DNA of 64,000 nucleotides, from the NCBI GenBank assembly GCA_902779395.1, contig CACZBK010000011.1, positions 1 through 64,000 of the forward strand, written 5' to 3'. The notes beneath the pieces were generated by a model that ran no database searches, was not told where the DNA came from, and saw only the letters and a list, made by a program, of their open reading frames with translations. This document shows, one piece after another, positions 8,390-17,129 of the stretch (the stretch's first letter is position 1; the number at the start of each line of letters is the position of its first letter). Source of the stretch: an uncultured Lachnospiraceae bacterium (GTDB lineage Bacteria; Bacillota; Clostridia; Lachnospirales; Lachnospiraceae). Both the position numbers and the translations under genes were made by a program.

Positions 8390-10087
8390 TCAGGTTGTGA
8401 CCGGTAACCTCTCTTTACTAGCTGCAGCGCGTTCCTTCAGCTCCCTGGCATTAGAAAGAACTGCATCGCTTATCTCATCCCCGCCAAGCATCCTTGCAAG
8501 TTCCATCTCCTCCGAATCTTTATCCAGAGAACGTATCATAGTCTCGGTCTTTCCTTCCACTTCTTCCTTTTCTATCAGGAAATGCCTGTCTGCCATTGCC
8601 GCTATCTGCGGAAGATGGGTAATGCAGATGAGCTGTCTGTCAAAACTGAGCGCTCCCATCTTCTCGGATACCTTCCATGCCGTCTTTCCGCTTATCCCGC
8701 TGTCTATCTCATCAAAGATAAGAGTTTCTATATCATCCTTTGCAGCGAATACCGTCTTTAACGCAAGCATTATACGTGAAAGTTCTCCGCCGCTGGCTAC
8801 ATCCTTAAGAGGTCTTAAGCTCTCACCGGGATTTAAGCTTATCATGAATTCCACATCATCATAACCACGGGAAGAATATTCATTGTTTTTTCTGACCTCT
8901 ACTTCAAAATCCACTTTCAGGAAATTCAGATCCTTTAAAACTGCACTTATCTCCTTTTTCAGCTTTACGGCTGCTTTCATCCGCTTATCATGGAGCTTTT
9001 TGCATAGCTGTTCCAGGATCTTTTCACGATCGGACCTGAGAGCACTAAGACGCTTTCTGCTCTCATCCAGATCATTGAGTTCTTTAAGTTCCTCCCTGCG
9101 TTTATCAAGATATTTAAGAGCTTCTTCCTCACTCCCTCCGTATCTGGAACATATACGCCGTATAGTATCAAGGCGGTCTTCCACCTCATCAAAATGTCCG
9201 GGATCAAATGCTCCGTCTTCCAGTATATCCCTGATATCACGCAGTACATCTCTTAAAGTATCCTCAGCGGTAGAAAGAGCCCGGGCATCTTCATCCATAA
9301 CATCATTTACGGATGCCGCAGCATTCAGTTCATGTACCGCACGCCCCAGGCCATCCAGGACTCCCCCGCACTCTTCATCCAGAAGCTCTCTCACCCTGCT
9401 CAGCCCCTGATAACTGTCGCGCATACCCTTTATACGCCTGAATTCATCTTCCAGCTCCTCTTCCTCTCCGGGACGCAGGGCCGCTTCTTCTATCTCATTT
9501 ATCTCATATTCAGCCAGTTCGGTCTCCCGTCTTCTGGTTTTTTCATCCATATCAAGAGCTTTGAGGCGTCCTGTCAGCTTTTTGTATTCTTCATATCCGT
9601 CAGCCACCGCTCCCAGTTCTTCACTGATCTCTTCCATACAGTACTCATCCAGAAGCTCCCTGTGCCGCCTGGGATCGAGCAGCGACTGATGCTCATGCTG
9701 CCCGTGTATATCTATAAGAAGCTGAGCCAGTTCCCTTACCTGTTTAACCGTAACACTCTCTCCGCAAACCTTTATGGAAGAACGGTTCACCCCCAGCTTA
9801 CGGCTGATTATCACCGTTCCGTCTTCCTCTATAGGAAGTTCCATATCCCTTATGGCGTTTACGGTTTTTTCATTATCAACATGAAAGACCAGCTCTACCA
9901 GTGCATACTCGGCTCCTTCCCGTATCATGGCTTTGTCCGCTTTGGCACCAAGACACAGATTCACCGATCCGATGAGTATGGATTTGCCGGCTCCCGTCTC
10001 ACCTGTCAGAATATTAAGCCCTTCGCACAGCTCTATTTCAGCCTGCTTTATCAGAGCCAGATTTTTTACCGAAATACTGTCTAACAT
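8390..10087 (-). CDS. recN: DNA repair protein RecN
   Basis: A 565-residue SMC-like ATPase that acts early in double-strand break repair and holds DNA ends together. Walker A is GETGAGKSILIGS near residue 33; the signature region is SGGELSRIMLALK; Walker B is LIFDEIDSGISGKTAWKV; the middle third is a long antiparallel coiled coil. Length fits the family. The start at 10087 follows AGAGGGAGATAA. It is the last gene of the housekeeping run, 10 nt after nadK. In many Clostridia argR lies between nadK and recN; here there is no gene between them. No clear terminator follows it. Confidence 0.97.
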   Translation of the reverse strand: MLDSISVKNLALIKQAEIELCEGLNILTGETGAGKSILIGSVNLCLGAKADKAMIREGAEYALVELVFHVDNEKTVNAIRDMELPIEEDGTVIISRKLGVNRSSIKVCGESVTVKQVRELAQLLIDIHGQHEHQSLLDPRRHRELLDEYCMEEISEELGAVADGYEEYKKLTGRLKALDMDEKTRRRETELAEYEINEIEEAALRPGEEEELEDEFRRIKGMRDSYQGLSRVRELLDEECGGVLDGLGRAVHELNAAASVNDVMDEDARALSTAEDTLRDVLRDIRDILEDGAFDPGHFDEVEDRLDTIRRICSRYGGSEEEALKYLDKRREELKELNDLDESRKRLSALRSDREKILEQLCKKLHDKRMKAAVKLKKEISAVLKDLNFLKVDFEVEVRKNNEYSSRGYDDVEFMISLNPGESLRPLKDVASGGELSRIMLALKTVFAAKDDIETLIFDEIDSGISGKTAWKVSEKMGALSFDRQLICITHLPQIAAMADRHFLIEKEEVEGKTETMIRSLDKDSEEMELARMLGGDEISDAVLSNARELKERAAASKERLPVTT

Positions 10088-10097
10088 TTATCTCCCT

Positions 10098-10931
10098 CTA
10101 ATTGACCAGTTTCTTTCGTAATACCTGAAGGAAACCGTCATTGCCAAGCTTTATAAAGCGGCATACCCTCTTGCTCTTCCTCACCTCGATGCAGTCACCG
10201 GCAGAGAGCACTCCCATGGGTACACCGTCAAAATATGTTCCTGCCTCAGCCTCTCTTGCACTTCTGCCCGGAAGAAGCTCAACCCTTATCGTATCCTCAT
10301 CAGAAAGGACAATACTGCGGGTATTGAGTGTATGCGGGCAGATCGGGGTCATGACCAGAAGGCTGGCCGAAGGCTCAACAATAGGCCCTGCTGCCGAAAG
10401 ATTATACCCTGTTGACCCTGTAGGCGTACTGATTATGATACCGTCACCGGAATATTCATACAAAAAAACATCATTGACATAGATCCTGTAAGAAGCCACC
10501 TGCAGATCCCCGTGGCGGCTTAATACTATATCGTTAAGGGCATGCTCCAGTTCACCGGCAACACCGCCGGTGACGGTATACCCTGCCAGCATCATACGCT
10601 CTTCTATAACAAAATCATCACTAAGCAGACGTTTGATAGCTCCCTCTACCTCACCTGCTTCCACTTCAGCCAGATAACCTATATGCCCAAGATTGATGCC
10701 GAGCATCGGGATATCCAGCTTTCTCAGCCGTATTGCCACGGAAAGGAGGGTACCGTCTCCCCCCAGTACCAGAAGTGCCTGGGTTCCTTCCTTTACAGCA
10801 AGCTCATCGTCACACACATCGAGAAGAGGTGCCTCTTCACCGCTTAATAAGCTGACTTTTTCACATACCGTCCGGCCTTCTTTAAGTCCCGGGTCCTTTA
10901 TACTGTTACTTATCACACAAAATCTGTTCAT
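10098..10931 (-). CDS. nadK: NAD kinase
   Basis: A 277-residue ATP- or polyphosphate-dependent NAD kinase making NADP in the cytosol. The diagnostic GGDGT motif is present (LVLGGDGTLLSVA), followed by GINLGHIGYLAEVE and the NAD-binding SGDGIIISTPTGSTGYNLSA. The start is the ATG at 10931; the upstream region has only a weak ribosome binding site, which suggests coupling to tlyA, whose stop lies 15 nt before. Gene order tlyA-nadK-recN is conserved in Firmicutes. Confidence 0.97.
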   Translation of the reverse strand: MNRFCVISNSIKDPGLKEGRTVCEKVSLLSGEEAPLLDVCDDELAVKEGTQALLVLGGDGTLLSVAIRLRKLDIPMLGINLGHIGYLAEVEAGEVEGAIKRLLSDDFVIEERMMLAGYTVTGGVAGELEHALNDIVLSRHGDLQVASYRIYVNDVFLYEYSGDGIIISTPTGSTGYNLSAAGPIVEPSASLLVMTPICPHTLNTRSIVLSDEDTIRVELLPGRSAREAEAGTYFDGVPMGVLSAGDCIEVRKSKRVCRFIKLGNDGFLQVLRKKLVN

Positions 10932-10946
10932 TTTTTTACGATCCGT

Positions 10947-11762
10947 CTATCCCTGCAGGCTGCTGTGTGCCTGCTCAACTACATCTGCCGGTGCGGGAAA
11001 TCCATCTTCTCCCGAATCTTTTTTCAGATAAAGCAGATATTCTATGTTTCCCTCCGGTCCCCTGATCGGTGAATGATCAAGTCCCTTTATCAAAAAACCG
11101 TTCTCCTTTGCCGCTGCGATCACATTCTCTATCACTTCAAGATGTACTGCAGGGTCACGTACCACGCCTTTCTTTCCAACCTTTTCACGCCCTGCTTCAA
11201 ACTGCGGTTTGATAAGGCATACCATCTCCGCTCCCTCCGACAGAAGCGGACAGGCCGCAGGCAGTATCTTTGATAATGATATAAATGATACGTCTGCTGA
11301 AGCAAAATTTATGGATTCCGGCACTTCTTTTTCCGTAACATAACGGAAATTGGTCTGCTCCATGCAGATCACACGCTCATCCGAACGCAGTTTCCAGGCC
11401 AGCTGGTTAGTCCCCGAATCTATGGCATATACTTTAGCTGCTCCGTTCTGCAGCATGCAATCCGTAAACCCGCCCGTAGATGAACCTATATCCATGCAGA
11501 TCTTACCGTTCAGATCTATCGGAAATACCTGCAGGGCTTTTTCAAGTTTAAGTCCTCCCCTGCTGACATACTTAAGCGTATCGGCCCTCAGCTCAAGCTT
11601 AAGCCCCTCAGTCGGAAAAAAACTTCCGGGCTTATCCTCCCTCTGACCGTTCACAAAAACCTCACCGGCCATGATATGCCGCCTGGCCATTTCCCTGGAA
11701 GCCACAAGTCCCTCACTCACCAGGAGCACATCAAGCCTCTCTTTTGCTGTTTTATCTTTCAT
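10947..11762 (-). CDS. tlyA: TlyA-family RNA methyltransferase
   Basis: A 271-residue protein with an N-terminal S4 RNA-binding domain (KERLDVLLVSEGLVASREMA, then GEVFVNGQREDKPG). A Rossmann-type methyltransferase domain follows, with a glycine-rich SAM site (CMDIGSSTGGFTDCMLQ) and FASADVSFISLSKILPA. Actinobacterial TlyA makes 2'-O-methylcytidines in 16S and 23S rRNA. The Firmicute homologs are often labelled hemolysin-like, but the domain content supports rRNA methylation. Its ATG at 11762 overlaps the dxs stop by 11 nt. Confidence is high for family and moderate for the exact substrate. Confidence 0.92.
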   Translation of the reverse strand: MKDKTAKERLDVLLVSEGLVASREMARRHIMAGEVFVNGQREDKPGSFFPTEGLKLELRADTLKYVSRGGLKLEKALQVFPIDLNGKICMDIGSSTGGFTDCMLQNGAAKVYAIDSGTNQLAWKLRSDERVICMEQTNFRYVTEKEVPESINFASADVSFISLSKILPAACPLLSEGAEMVCLIKPQFEAGREKVGKKGVVRDPAVHLEVIENVIAAAKENGFLIKGLDHSPIRGPEGNIEYLLYLKKDSGEDGFPAPADVVEQAHSSLQG

Positions 11763-13671
11763 TATGCTTCTCCAGTATGGCCTTCACTATACTCTCTGTA
11801 TCCAGACCAAGCTCCTTTTTCAGCAGAGCCACATTTCCATGTTCAACATAAGCATCAGGCAGGGCGATATGCATAAACTCTGGACTGTCCTTTTTTTCGT
11901 ATTTTTCATCAAAAGCCAGTCTGAAACGTTCACCGAAGCCGCCGTTTTTCACATTTTCCTCAAGAGTCACTACCAGTTTGTGCCGCGATGCCATCTCTGC
12001 CATCTTCTCATCAAGCGGTTTAACAAAACGTGCATTAATAATGCTGCATGAATATGCCTCAGCCTTAAGGGCTTCCCTTACTTCCACAGCTGTCTTTACC
12101 ATACTGCCAACAGCTATAAGACAGATATCACTCTCATCATATATGACTTCCGATCTGCCGTATTCTATGGGAGATCTGTATTCTTCAAGCCCGTCATAAG
12201 CTTCCCCTCTGGGATAACGTATCGCCATAGGCATTTCCTGTTCCACCGCAAAACGCATCATATCGGCAAGTTCCCACTTATTCTTCGGAGCCATCACCGA
12301 GATATTAGGTATCGAAGCAAGATATGAAAGATCAAATATCCCCTGATGCGTTTCTCCGTCACTGCCCACCAGTCCGGCCCTGTCTATAGCCAGGACCACA
12401 GGCAGGTTCTGTATACATACATCGTGAAGTATCTGGTCATACGCCCTCTGTAGAAACGATGAATAGATCGCCACCACCGGTTTCAGCCCGCCTGCTGCCA
12501 GTCCTGCGGCAAATGTAACCGCATGCTCTTCGGCGATCCCCACATCAAAGAAACGTTCGGGATACAGATTATGAAAACGCTTAAGCCCTGTACCGTCAGG
12601 CATGGCTGCGGTTATAGCTACCACCTTCTCATCTTTTTCACCAAGCTTACACATGACCGTAGAAAAAACATCTGTATAATTTGCCTTCTCCCGGATCTTT
12701 TTAGGCATACCGCTTTCTATCTCGAAAGGCTCTGCTCCGTGAAAACGTGCAGGATGTCTCTCTGCAGGAAGGTATCCTTTACCTTTCTGAGTACGGACAT
12801 GTACCACCACAGCATTATCCACACGCCCCGCATATTCAAAAACATGGACCATGGCCTCCACATCATGACCGTCTACAGGTCCCATATAGGTAATGCCCAT
12901 ATTTTCAAATATCATCCCGGGCACTATGAGCCGCTTTACCGTTGACTTGACTTTCTTGATGGCTCTTACGGTACCTTCATTACCGGATCTCATAAGGGAA
13001 TTATATACGCCTTCCTTTAAATCCAGATATTTTTCCGCAGAACGGATCGAATTAAGATAATTGGAAACCCCGCCCACATTCTCGGATATGGACATATTAT
13101 TGTCATTTAAGATGATAATGAAATTCTTTTTAAGCTTTGAAGCATTGTTCAATGCTTCATAAGCCATTCCTCCCGTAAGCGAACCGTCACCTATTACCGC
13201 GATAACATGATGATCCTCACCTTTAAGCTCCCGCGCCTGTACCAGTCCAAGCCCCGCCGATATGGATGTAGAAGAATGCCCTGTATCAAAGGCATCACAA
13301 TCACTCTCCCTCCGCTTCGGGAATCCGCTCATACCCTTGTACTGGCGCAGATTATCAAAGCCCTCACGCCTTCCCGTAAGCAGCTTATGTGTGTAGGACT
13401 GATGTCCCACATCCCATACTATCTTATCCTTCGGAAGATCAAAGGCAATATGCAAAGCCATCGTAAGCTCAACGCAGCCAAGATTTGAACCCAGATGTCC
13501 TCCCGTCTCACTGATATGCCTGATGAGAAAAGCTCTTATCTCGTCAGCCAGCTCAGGATAATCCGCCTTTGCAAAAGCCTTTATATCTCCGGCTTTCTGT
13601 ATACGATCCAAAAGATGCGTATCCACCTCTTTCGGTGATCTGTATTCACTCTCTGTCTTTTTCTTTGCCAT
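11752..13671 (-). CDS. dxs: 1-deoxy-D-xylulose-5-phosphate synthase
   Basis: A 639-residue thiamine-diphosphate enzyme joining pyruvate and glyceraldehyde 3-phosphate, the first step of the MEP isoprenoid pathway. The TPP-binding motif GDGSLTGGMAYEALNNAS ends in LNDNNMSI as in other DXS proteins. HLGSNLG and WDVGHQSYTHKLLTGR mark the N-terminal domain, and VVAIYSSFLQRAYDQILHDV with DRAGLVGSDGETHQGIFDLS the central pyrimidine-binding domain. A C-terminal transketolase domain completes it. The start at 13671 follows AGGCAGGTAAA. It lies 10 nt after ispA and overlaps tlyA, so isoprenoid precursor synthesis and prenyl chain building are co-expressed. Confidence 0.98.
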   Translation of the reverse strand: MAKKKTESEYRSPKEVDTHLLDRIQKAGDIKAFAKADYPELADEIRAFLIRHISETGGHLGSNLGCVELTMALHIAFDLPKDKIVWDVGHQSYTHKLLTGRREGFDNLRQYKGMSGFPKRRESDCDAFDTGHSSTSISAGLGLVQARELKGEDHHVIAVIGDGSLTGGMAYEALNNASKLKKNFIIILNDNNMSISENVGGVSNYLNSIRSAEKYLDLKEGVYNSLMRSGNEGTVRAIKKVKSTVKRLIVPGMIFENMGITYMGPVDGHDVEAMVHVFEYAGRVDNAVVVHVRTQKGKGYLPAERHPARFHGAEPFEIESGMPKKIREKANYTDVFSTVMCKLGEKDEKVVAITAAMPDGTGLKRFHNLYPERFFDVGIAEEHAVTFAAGLAAGGLKPVVAIYSSFLQRAYDQILHDVCIQNLPVVLAIDRAGLVGSDGETHQGIFDLSYLASIPNISVMAPKNKWELADMMRFAVEQEMPMAIRYPRGEAYDGLEEYRSPIEYGRSEVIYDESDICLIAVGSMVKTAVEVREALKAEAYSCSIINARFVKPLDEKMAEMASRHKLVVTLEENVKNGGFGERFRLAFDEKYEKKDSPEFMHIALPDAYVEHGNVALLKKELGLDTESIVKAILEKHNER

Positions 13672-13680
13672 TTTACCTGC

Positions 13681-14589
13681 CTATTTTTTTCTCCCGGTAA
13701 GGCTTCTGATCAGCTCCATAAGAAAACGCTTTGCATTCTCACGCTCCGCTCCGCTGACAGCGATACTTCCAATCAGTTCCACAGCCTCTCCGGACAGCCT
13801 CTCCTGCTCTTTTTTAGCGGTATCGATCCCAAGAAAAGATACATAGGTTTTTTTCCCGTTACGTTCGTCCGATCCCACGGGTTTGCCAAGTTCCTGTGTA
13901 GTGCTTTCTATATCAAGTATATCATCCTGAAGCTGGAAAGCTATGCCCAGATCATATCCGGCTTTTTCGAGCACTGCGGCAGCATCCTCATCTTTTGCCA
14001 GATAAGCCCCGCACATAAGGCTTGCCTGCAGTAATGCCGCAGTCTTGTTCTCATACACAAATCTGATCTGTTCTTCCGAAAGCTCAATACCCTTTTCTTC
14101 CGCCTCAACATCCAGGCACTGTCCGCCTACCATACCGTATATCCCTGCTTTTTCCGCAAGCAGGCTCATTGCTCTGATAAATGCGCTCTTATCCTCAGCC
14201 TTTTGTGCAGCCTTAAGCATGGTTTCGTAAGCATAATTCAAAAGGCCGTCTCCTGCAAGTACAGCCATTGCCTGTCCATACTGTACATGCGTTGTCGGCT
14301 TTCCTCTTCTGAGTTCATCGTTGTCCATTTCCGGAAGATCATCATGCACAAGAGAATATGTATGTATCATCTCCATGGCAGCCATGAACGGAGCTATATC
14401 CTCTTTGCTCCCGAACATTTCCCAGACCGCCTGCATGATCACCGGGCGCAGTCTCTTCCCGCCTGCAAGCACACTGTATTCCATAGCATCTATAACGGTA
14501 TGCTGATGCACCGCTTTCGCGGGAAGATATCCCGAAATGATCTTTTCCGCTTTCTCTACTCTTTTATCAAGCTCATTCTGAAAACACAT
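13681..14589 (-). CDS. ispA: Polyprenyl (farnesyl/geranylgeranyl) diphosphate synthase
   Basis: A protein of about 302 residues that condenses isopentenyl diphosphate with allylic diphosphates. The first aspartate-rich motif is HDDLPEMDNDELRRGKPTTH and the second is FQLQDDILDIES; GGKRLRP near the N-terminus binds diphosphate. I place the start at the ATG at 14589 (MCFQNELDKRVEK) with GGTGAG upstream; a GTG at 14598 is also possible. The start overlaps the xseB stop. Chain length of the product cannot be read from the sequence with certainty, so the symbol is by synteny and family. Confidence 0.93.
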   Translation of the reverse strand: MCFQNELDKRVEKAEKIISGYLPAKAVHQHTVIDAMEYSVLAGGKRLRPVIMQAVWEMFGSKEDIAPFMAAMEMIHTYSLVHDDLPEMDNDELRRGKPTTHVQYGQAMAVLAGDGLLNYAYETMLKAAQKAEDKSAFIRAMSLLAEKAGIYGMVGGQCLDVEAEEKGIELSEEQIRFVYENKTAALLQASLMCGAYLAKDEDAAAVLEKAGYDLGIAFQLQDDILDIESTTQELGKPVGSDERNGKKTYVSFLGIDTAKKEQERLSGEAVELIGSIAVSGAERENAKRFLMELIRSLTGRKK

Positions 14590-14803
14590 CTGTCTCACCG
14601 TTATCCCGAAGAAGCAGAACCTTCTTCTCTACCCTGTCTATCTCTTCGTTACAATCCTTTAAAAGCTTCATACTGTCCTGATACAGTTCGAAAGCTTCTT
14701 CAAGAGGAAGGGTATCATCCTCCATCTTCTTTAAGTTGCTTTCAAGCAGATCAAAGTTTTCCTCTAAAGTCATTTTCTTTTCATTTTTGTTAACTTCTGC
14801 CAT
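14573..14803 (-). CDS. xseB: Exodeoxyribonuclease VII small subunit
   Basis: A 76-residue protein with the family pattern LEENFDLLESNLKKMEDDTL and PLEEAFELYQDSMKLLKDCN, two helices that bind the coiled-coil arms of XseA. ExoVII degrades single-stranded DNA to oligonucleotides. It lies 31 nt after xseA and its 3' end overlaps the ispA start, the standard Firmicute arrangement. Start ATG at 14803 follows AAGGAAGGAAC. Confidence 0.95.
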   Translation of the reverse strand: MAEVNKNEKKMTLEENFDLLESNLKKMEDDTLPLEEAFELYQDSMKLLKDCNEEIDRVEKKVLLLRDNGETDVFSE

Positions 14804-14834
14804 GTTCCTTCCTTTCGCAGCTCATTCATAAGTA

Positions 14835-16187
14835 TTAAGCTGAAACTATGCCGCTCTGCTCCACTTTCTCTATGCGCGCATCCGCTGTCCCATCTTTAAA
14901 CCTGAGACGTACCATCTCTCCTTCGTTAAGATCTCCTGCGCTTATTAATGCTTTTCCTTTTTCATCGCTCGCATATACATAACCGCCTCCCAGACGGTCG
15001 AGGGGTGATCTGGCCTTATATCTTTCTATTAACAGCGCCATTCTGTGCTTTACATCCTTAATATGTCTGTCAAAGGATCCGTCAAGCTTAAAACGAAGTG
15101 CCTCTGCCTTCTGCCTTTTCTGTTCTATAAGACTGTCGGGTGACAGATGCCCTATCAGAAGATCATTATGACGCGAACGTATCTTCAGCTCCGCAATCTT
15201 TTTATCTATCAATGCATCCAGCTTATCTTCTATTGCCTGTGCCTTCTGTTTTTTATCATTAAGAAACATCTGCGGTGAAAGACGTTTAAGCTGCTCGGTA
15301 TATTTTTCGATCTTCAGCTTTCTGTCGCTGAGTATGGTCTTTAAACTGTGTTTAAGCCTGCTGCCGGCTTCCTCTATACGTTCTGTTATCTCATCCAGCT
15401 CTCTTACCGCCAGCTCTGCTGCCGCGGAAGGTGTGGGAGCACGCAGATCCGCCACATAATCAGCTATCGTGGTATCTGTCTCATGACCCACTGCAGAGAT
15501 CAACGGTGTCGAACAGTCAAATATAGCCTGTGCTACAGCTTCATTATTGAAGGCCCACAGATCCTCCATGGATCCTCCGCCCCGGCCTACTATCATTACA
15601 TCCACGCCTGCTGCATCCATGGCCCGTATGCCTCTTATCAGGCTTTCCGGTGCCTGTTTTCCCTGCACAACAGCCGGATATAGTATAAGCTGTACAAAAG
15701 GATCACGCCTTCGGGAGATCTGTATGATATCCCTTACCGCTGCCCCCGTAGGTGCAGTCACTATACCGACACGCTTAGCCATATATGGGATCTTCTGCTT
15801 GTATTCAGCTGCAAAAAGTCCCATTTCCTCAAGCCGGTTCTTAAGTTCCAGGAACTCGGCATAAAGATCACCCTGTCCTTCTTTCTCCATACCGGAAACA
15901 TAGAACTGGTATTTTCCGCCTTCTTTATATACGCTTACCGAACCGGTGCCTATGACCGACATACCGTCCTCAAGTTTAAACTTAAGGCCGGCAGCCTTGT
16001 CCTTAAAACATACGCATGGTATCAGCGATTTATCATCTTTCAGAGTGAAATAAATTGTCCCGTCCTTCCAATACCTGGCGTCTCTTACTTCGCCCCTGAT
16101 CGAAAGATCGCGCAGATAGAAATCCTGGGAGAACATTCCCCAGATATAAGAATTGATCTGCGTCACGGAATAGATCTTCTTATTCAT
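14835..16187 (-). CDS. xseA: Exodeoxyribonuclease VII large subunit
   Basis: A 450-residue catalytic subunit. An N-terminal OB-fold (YSVTQINSYIWGMFSQDFYL, then GTIYFTLKD) is followed by the catalytic domain with GRGGGSMEDLWAFNNEAVAQ and PLISAVGHETDTTIADYVAD. A long coiled coil (about 250-390) and a C-terminal strand with SPLDRLGGGYVYA complete it. Length is normal. The gene starts 3 nt after the nusB stop, so it is part of the same transcript. Confidence 0.97.
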   Translation of the reverse strand: MNKKIYSVTQINSYIWGMFSQDFYLRDLSIRGEVRDARYWKDGTIYFTLKDDKSLIPCVCFKDKAAGLKFKLEDGMSVIGTGSVSVYKEGGKYQFYVSGMEKEGQGDLYAEFLELKNRLEEMGLFAAEYKQKIPYMAKRVGIVTAPTGAAVRDIIQISRRRDPFVQLILYPAVVQGKQAPESLIRGIRAMDAAGVDVMIVGRGGGSMEDLWAFNNEAVAQAIFDCSTPLISAVGHETDTTIADYVADLRAPTPSAAAELAVRELDEITERIEEAGSRLKHSLKTILSDRKLKIEKYTEQLKRLSPQMFLNDKKQKAQAIEDKLDALIDKKIAELKIRSRHNDLLIGHLSPDSLIEQKRQKAEALRFKLDGSFDRHIKDVKHRMALLIERYKARSPLDRLGGGYVYASDEKGKALISAGDLNEGEMVRLRFKDGTADARIEKVEQSGIVSA

Positions 16188-16190
16188 TAT

Positions 16191-16664
16191 TTACCCCAGC
16201 GCAAACTTCGCCAAAACTCCGTTTACGAATTCGCCGGATTTTTCCTGCCCGTACTTTTTTGCCAGTTCAACAGCTTCGTTAATGGCCACGGCATCGGATA
16301 TATTATCATCATAACGCATCTCATACAGTGCCAGCCTGAGCAATGCCAGTTCTGTCTTTCCGATGCGCCCGGTATTCCATCCCTGGATCTTTTCATCCAG
16401 CATCCTGTCCAGCTCGGGGATACGTTCCATTATAGCCAGAACTTTTTCCCTGATCTGTTCCCTGCCTTCGGTGAGATAAGCAGGGATCACGATCTCATCT
16501 GCTTTCCCGCCTTCTTCTTCGATACGGAGCATCTCTTCTTCAAGGAACTCTTCCTCTTCATCCTTAAAAAAGCTGTCTATCTGAGCCTTCATACTCTCCG
16601 TATCATAAAAATCAGCTGAAAAGAGCAACATGAACGCTCTTTCACGATTGATCCGTCTGCTCAT
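16191..16664 (-). CDS. nusB: Transcription antitermination factor NusB
   Basis: A 157-residue all-helical protein that joins NusE on boxA RNA during rRNA antitermination. The N-terminal RRINRERAFMLLFSADF and the C-terminal GRIGKTELALLRLALYEMRY, INEAVELAKKYGQEKSGEFV, NGVLAKF are diagnostic. An acidic insertion (DEEEEFLEEEMLRIEEEGG) lies in the middle. It starts 2 nt after the Asp23 gene stop. Confidence 0.96.
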   Translation of the reverse strand: MSRRINRERAFMLLFSADFYDTESMKAQIDSFFKDEEEEFLEEEMLRIEEEGGKADEIVIPAYLTEGREQIREKVLAIMERIPELDRMLDEKIQGWNTGRIGKTELALLRLALYEMRYDDNISDAVAINEAVELAKKYGQEKSGEFVNGVLAKFALG

Positions 16665-16666
16665 GT

Positions 16667-17047
16667 TTATTTCCCTTTTGCCATATTTACGGCAGCGATC
16701 CTGATATTCACATCTTCTACCGTAAGGCCTGTCATATTCTCCACGGAATTCTTAACCTTTTCCTGTACCTTCTTGCAGGTCTCGGGAATGCTGTATCCGT
16801 ATTCAAGCACGATCGAAAGATTAACGGTGACCGTATTTTCCGAAAGAGCCACCCTCACACCCTTGGTAAGCTTTTTCATTGCCACTTTGCTCATAAGCTC
16901 ATTGGTGATATTACCGGTCATAGCACTGACCCCCTCCACCTCGGAAGAAGCAAGGGCCGCTATCATAGCCACCACATCATCGGCTATCTGCACGCATCCG
17001 ATATTCTCGTTATCTACCTTAAGTGTGATGTTATTATTGTTTTCCAT
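16667..17047 (-). CDS. Asp23/Gls24 family envelope stress protein
   Basis: A 126-residue protein with the family core GCVQIADDVVAMIAALASSE, VEGVSAMTG and LSENTVTVNLSIVLEYGYSI. Members associate with the membrane and are linked to alkaline shock and cell-envelope stress; in Clostridia the gene commonly precedes nusB. The start is placed at the ATG at 17047 because GAGGAGAAAGAA precedes it directly; a 15-codon longer frame would pass through that site. A perfect hairpin (17066-17082) lies in the leader just upstream. Confidence 0.92.
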   Translation of the reverse strand: MENNNNITLKVDNENIGCVQIADDVVAMIAALASSEVEGVSAMTGNITNELMSKVAMKKLTKGVRVALSENTVTVNLSIVLEYGYSIPETCKKVQEKVKNSVENMTGLTVEDVNIRIAAVNMAKGK

Positions 17048-17065
17048 TTCTTTCTCCTCTGTACT

Positions 17066-17082
17066 GGGCAGATACTCTGCCC
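17066..17082 (-). promoter_or_regulatory. Perfect 6-bp inverted repeat before asp23
   Basis: GGGCAG (17066-17071) and CTGCCC (17077-17082) flank a 5-nt loop, about 6 nt upstream of the Asp23 ribosome binding site. It could be an mRNA hairpin tuning translation or an operator; no U-tract follows, so it is not an intrinsic terminator. Confidence 0.4.
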
Positions 17083-17129
17083 GATTATCCATCGACGCCT
17101 ATAATATCACAAAGCCCTGTCTTTTTCAA

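Noticed and set aside
8883-9410. Plus-strand Ser-rich frame of 175 codons
   Set aside because: Lies antisense within recN; composition reflects the complement of Glu/Leu-rich coiled coil.
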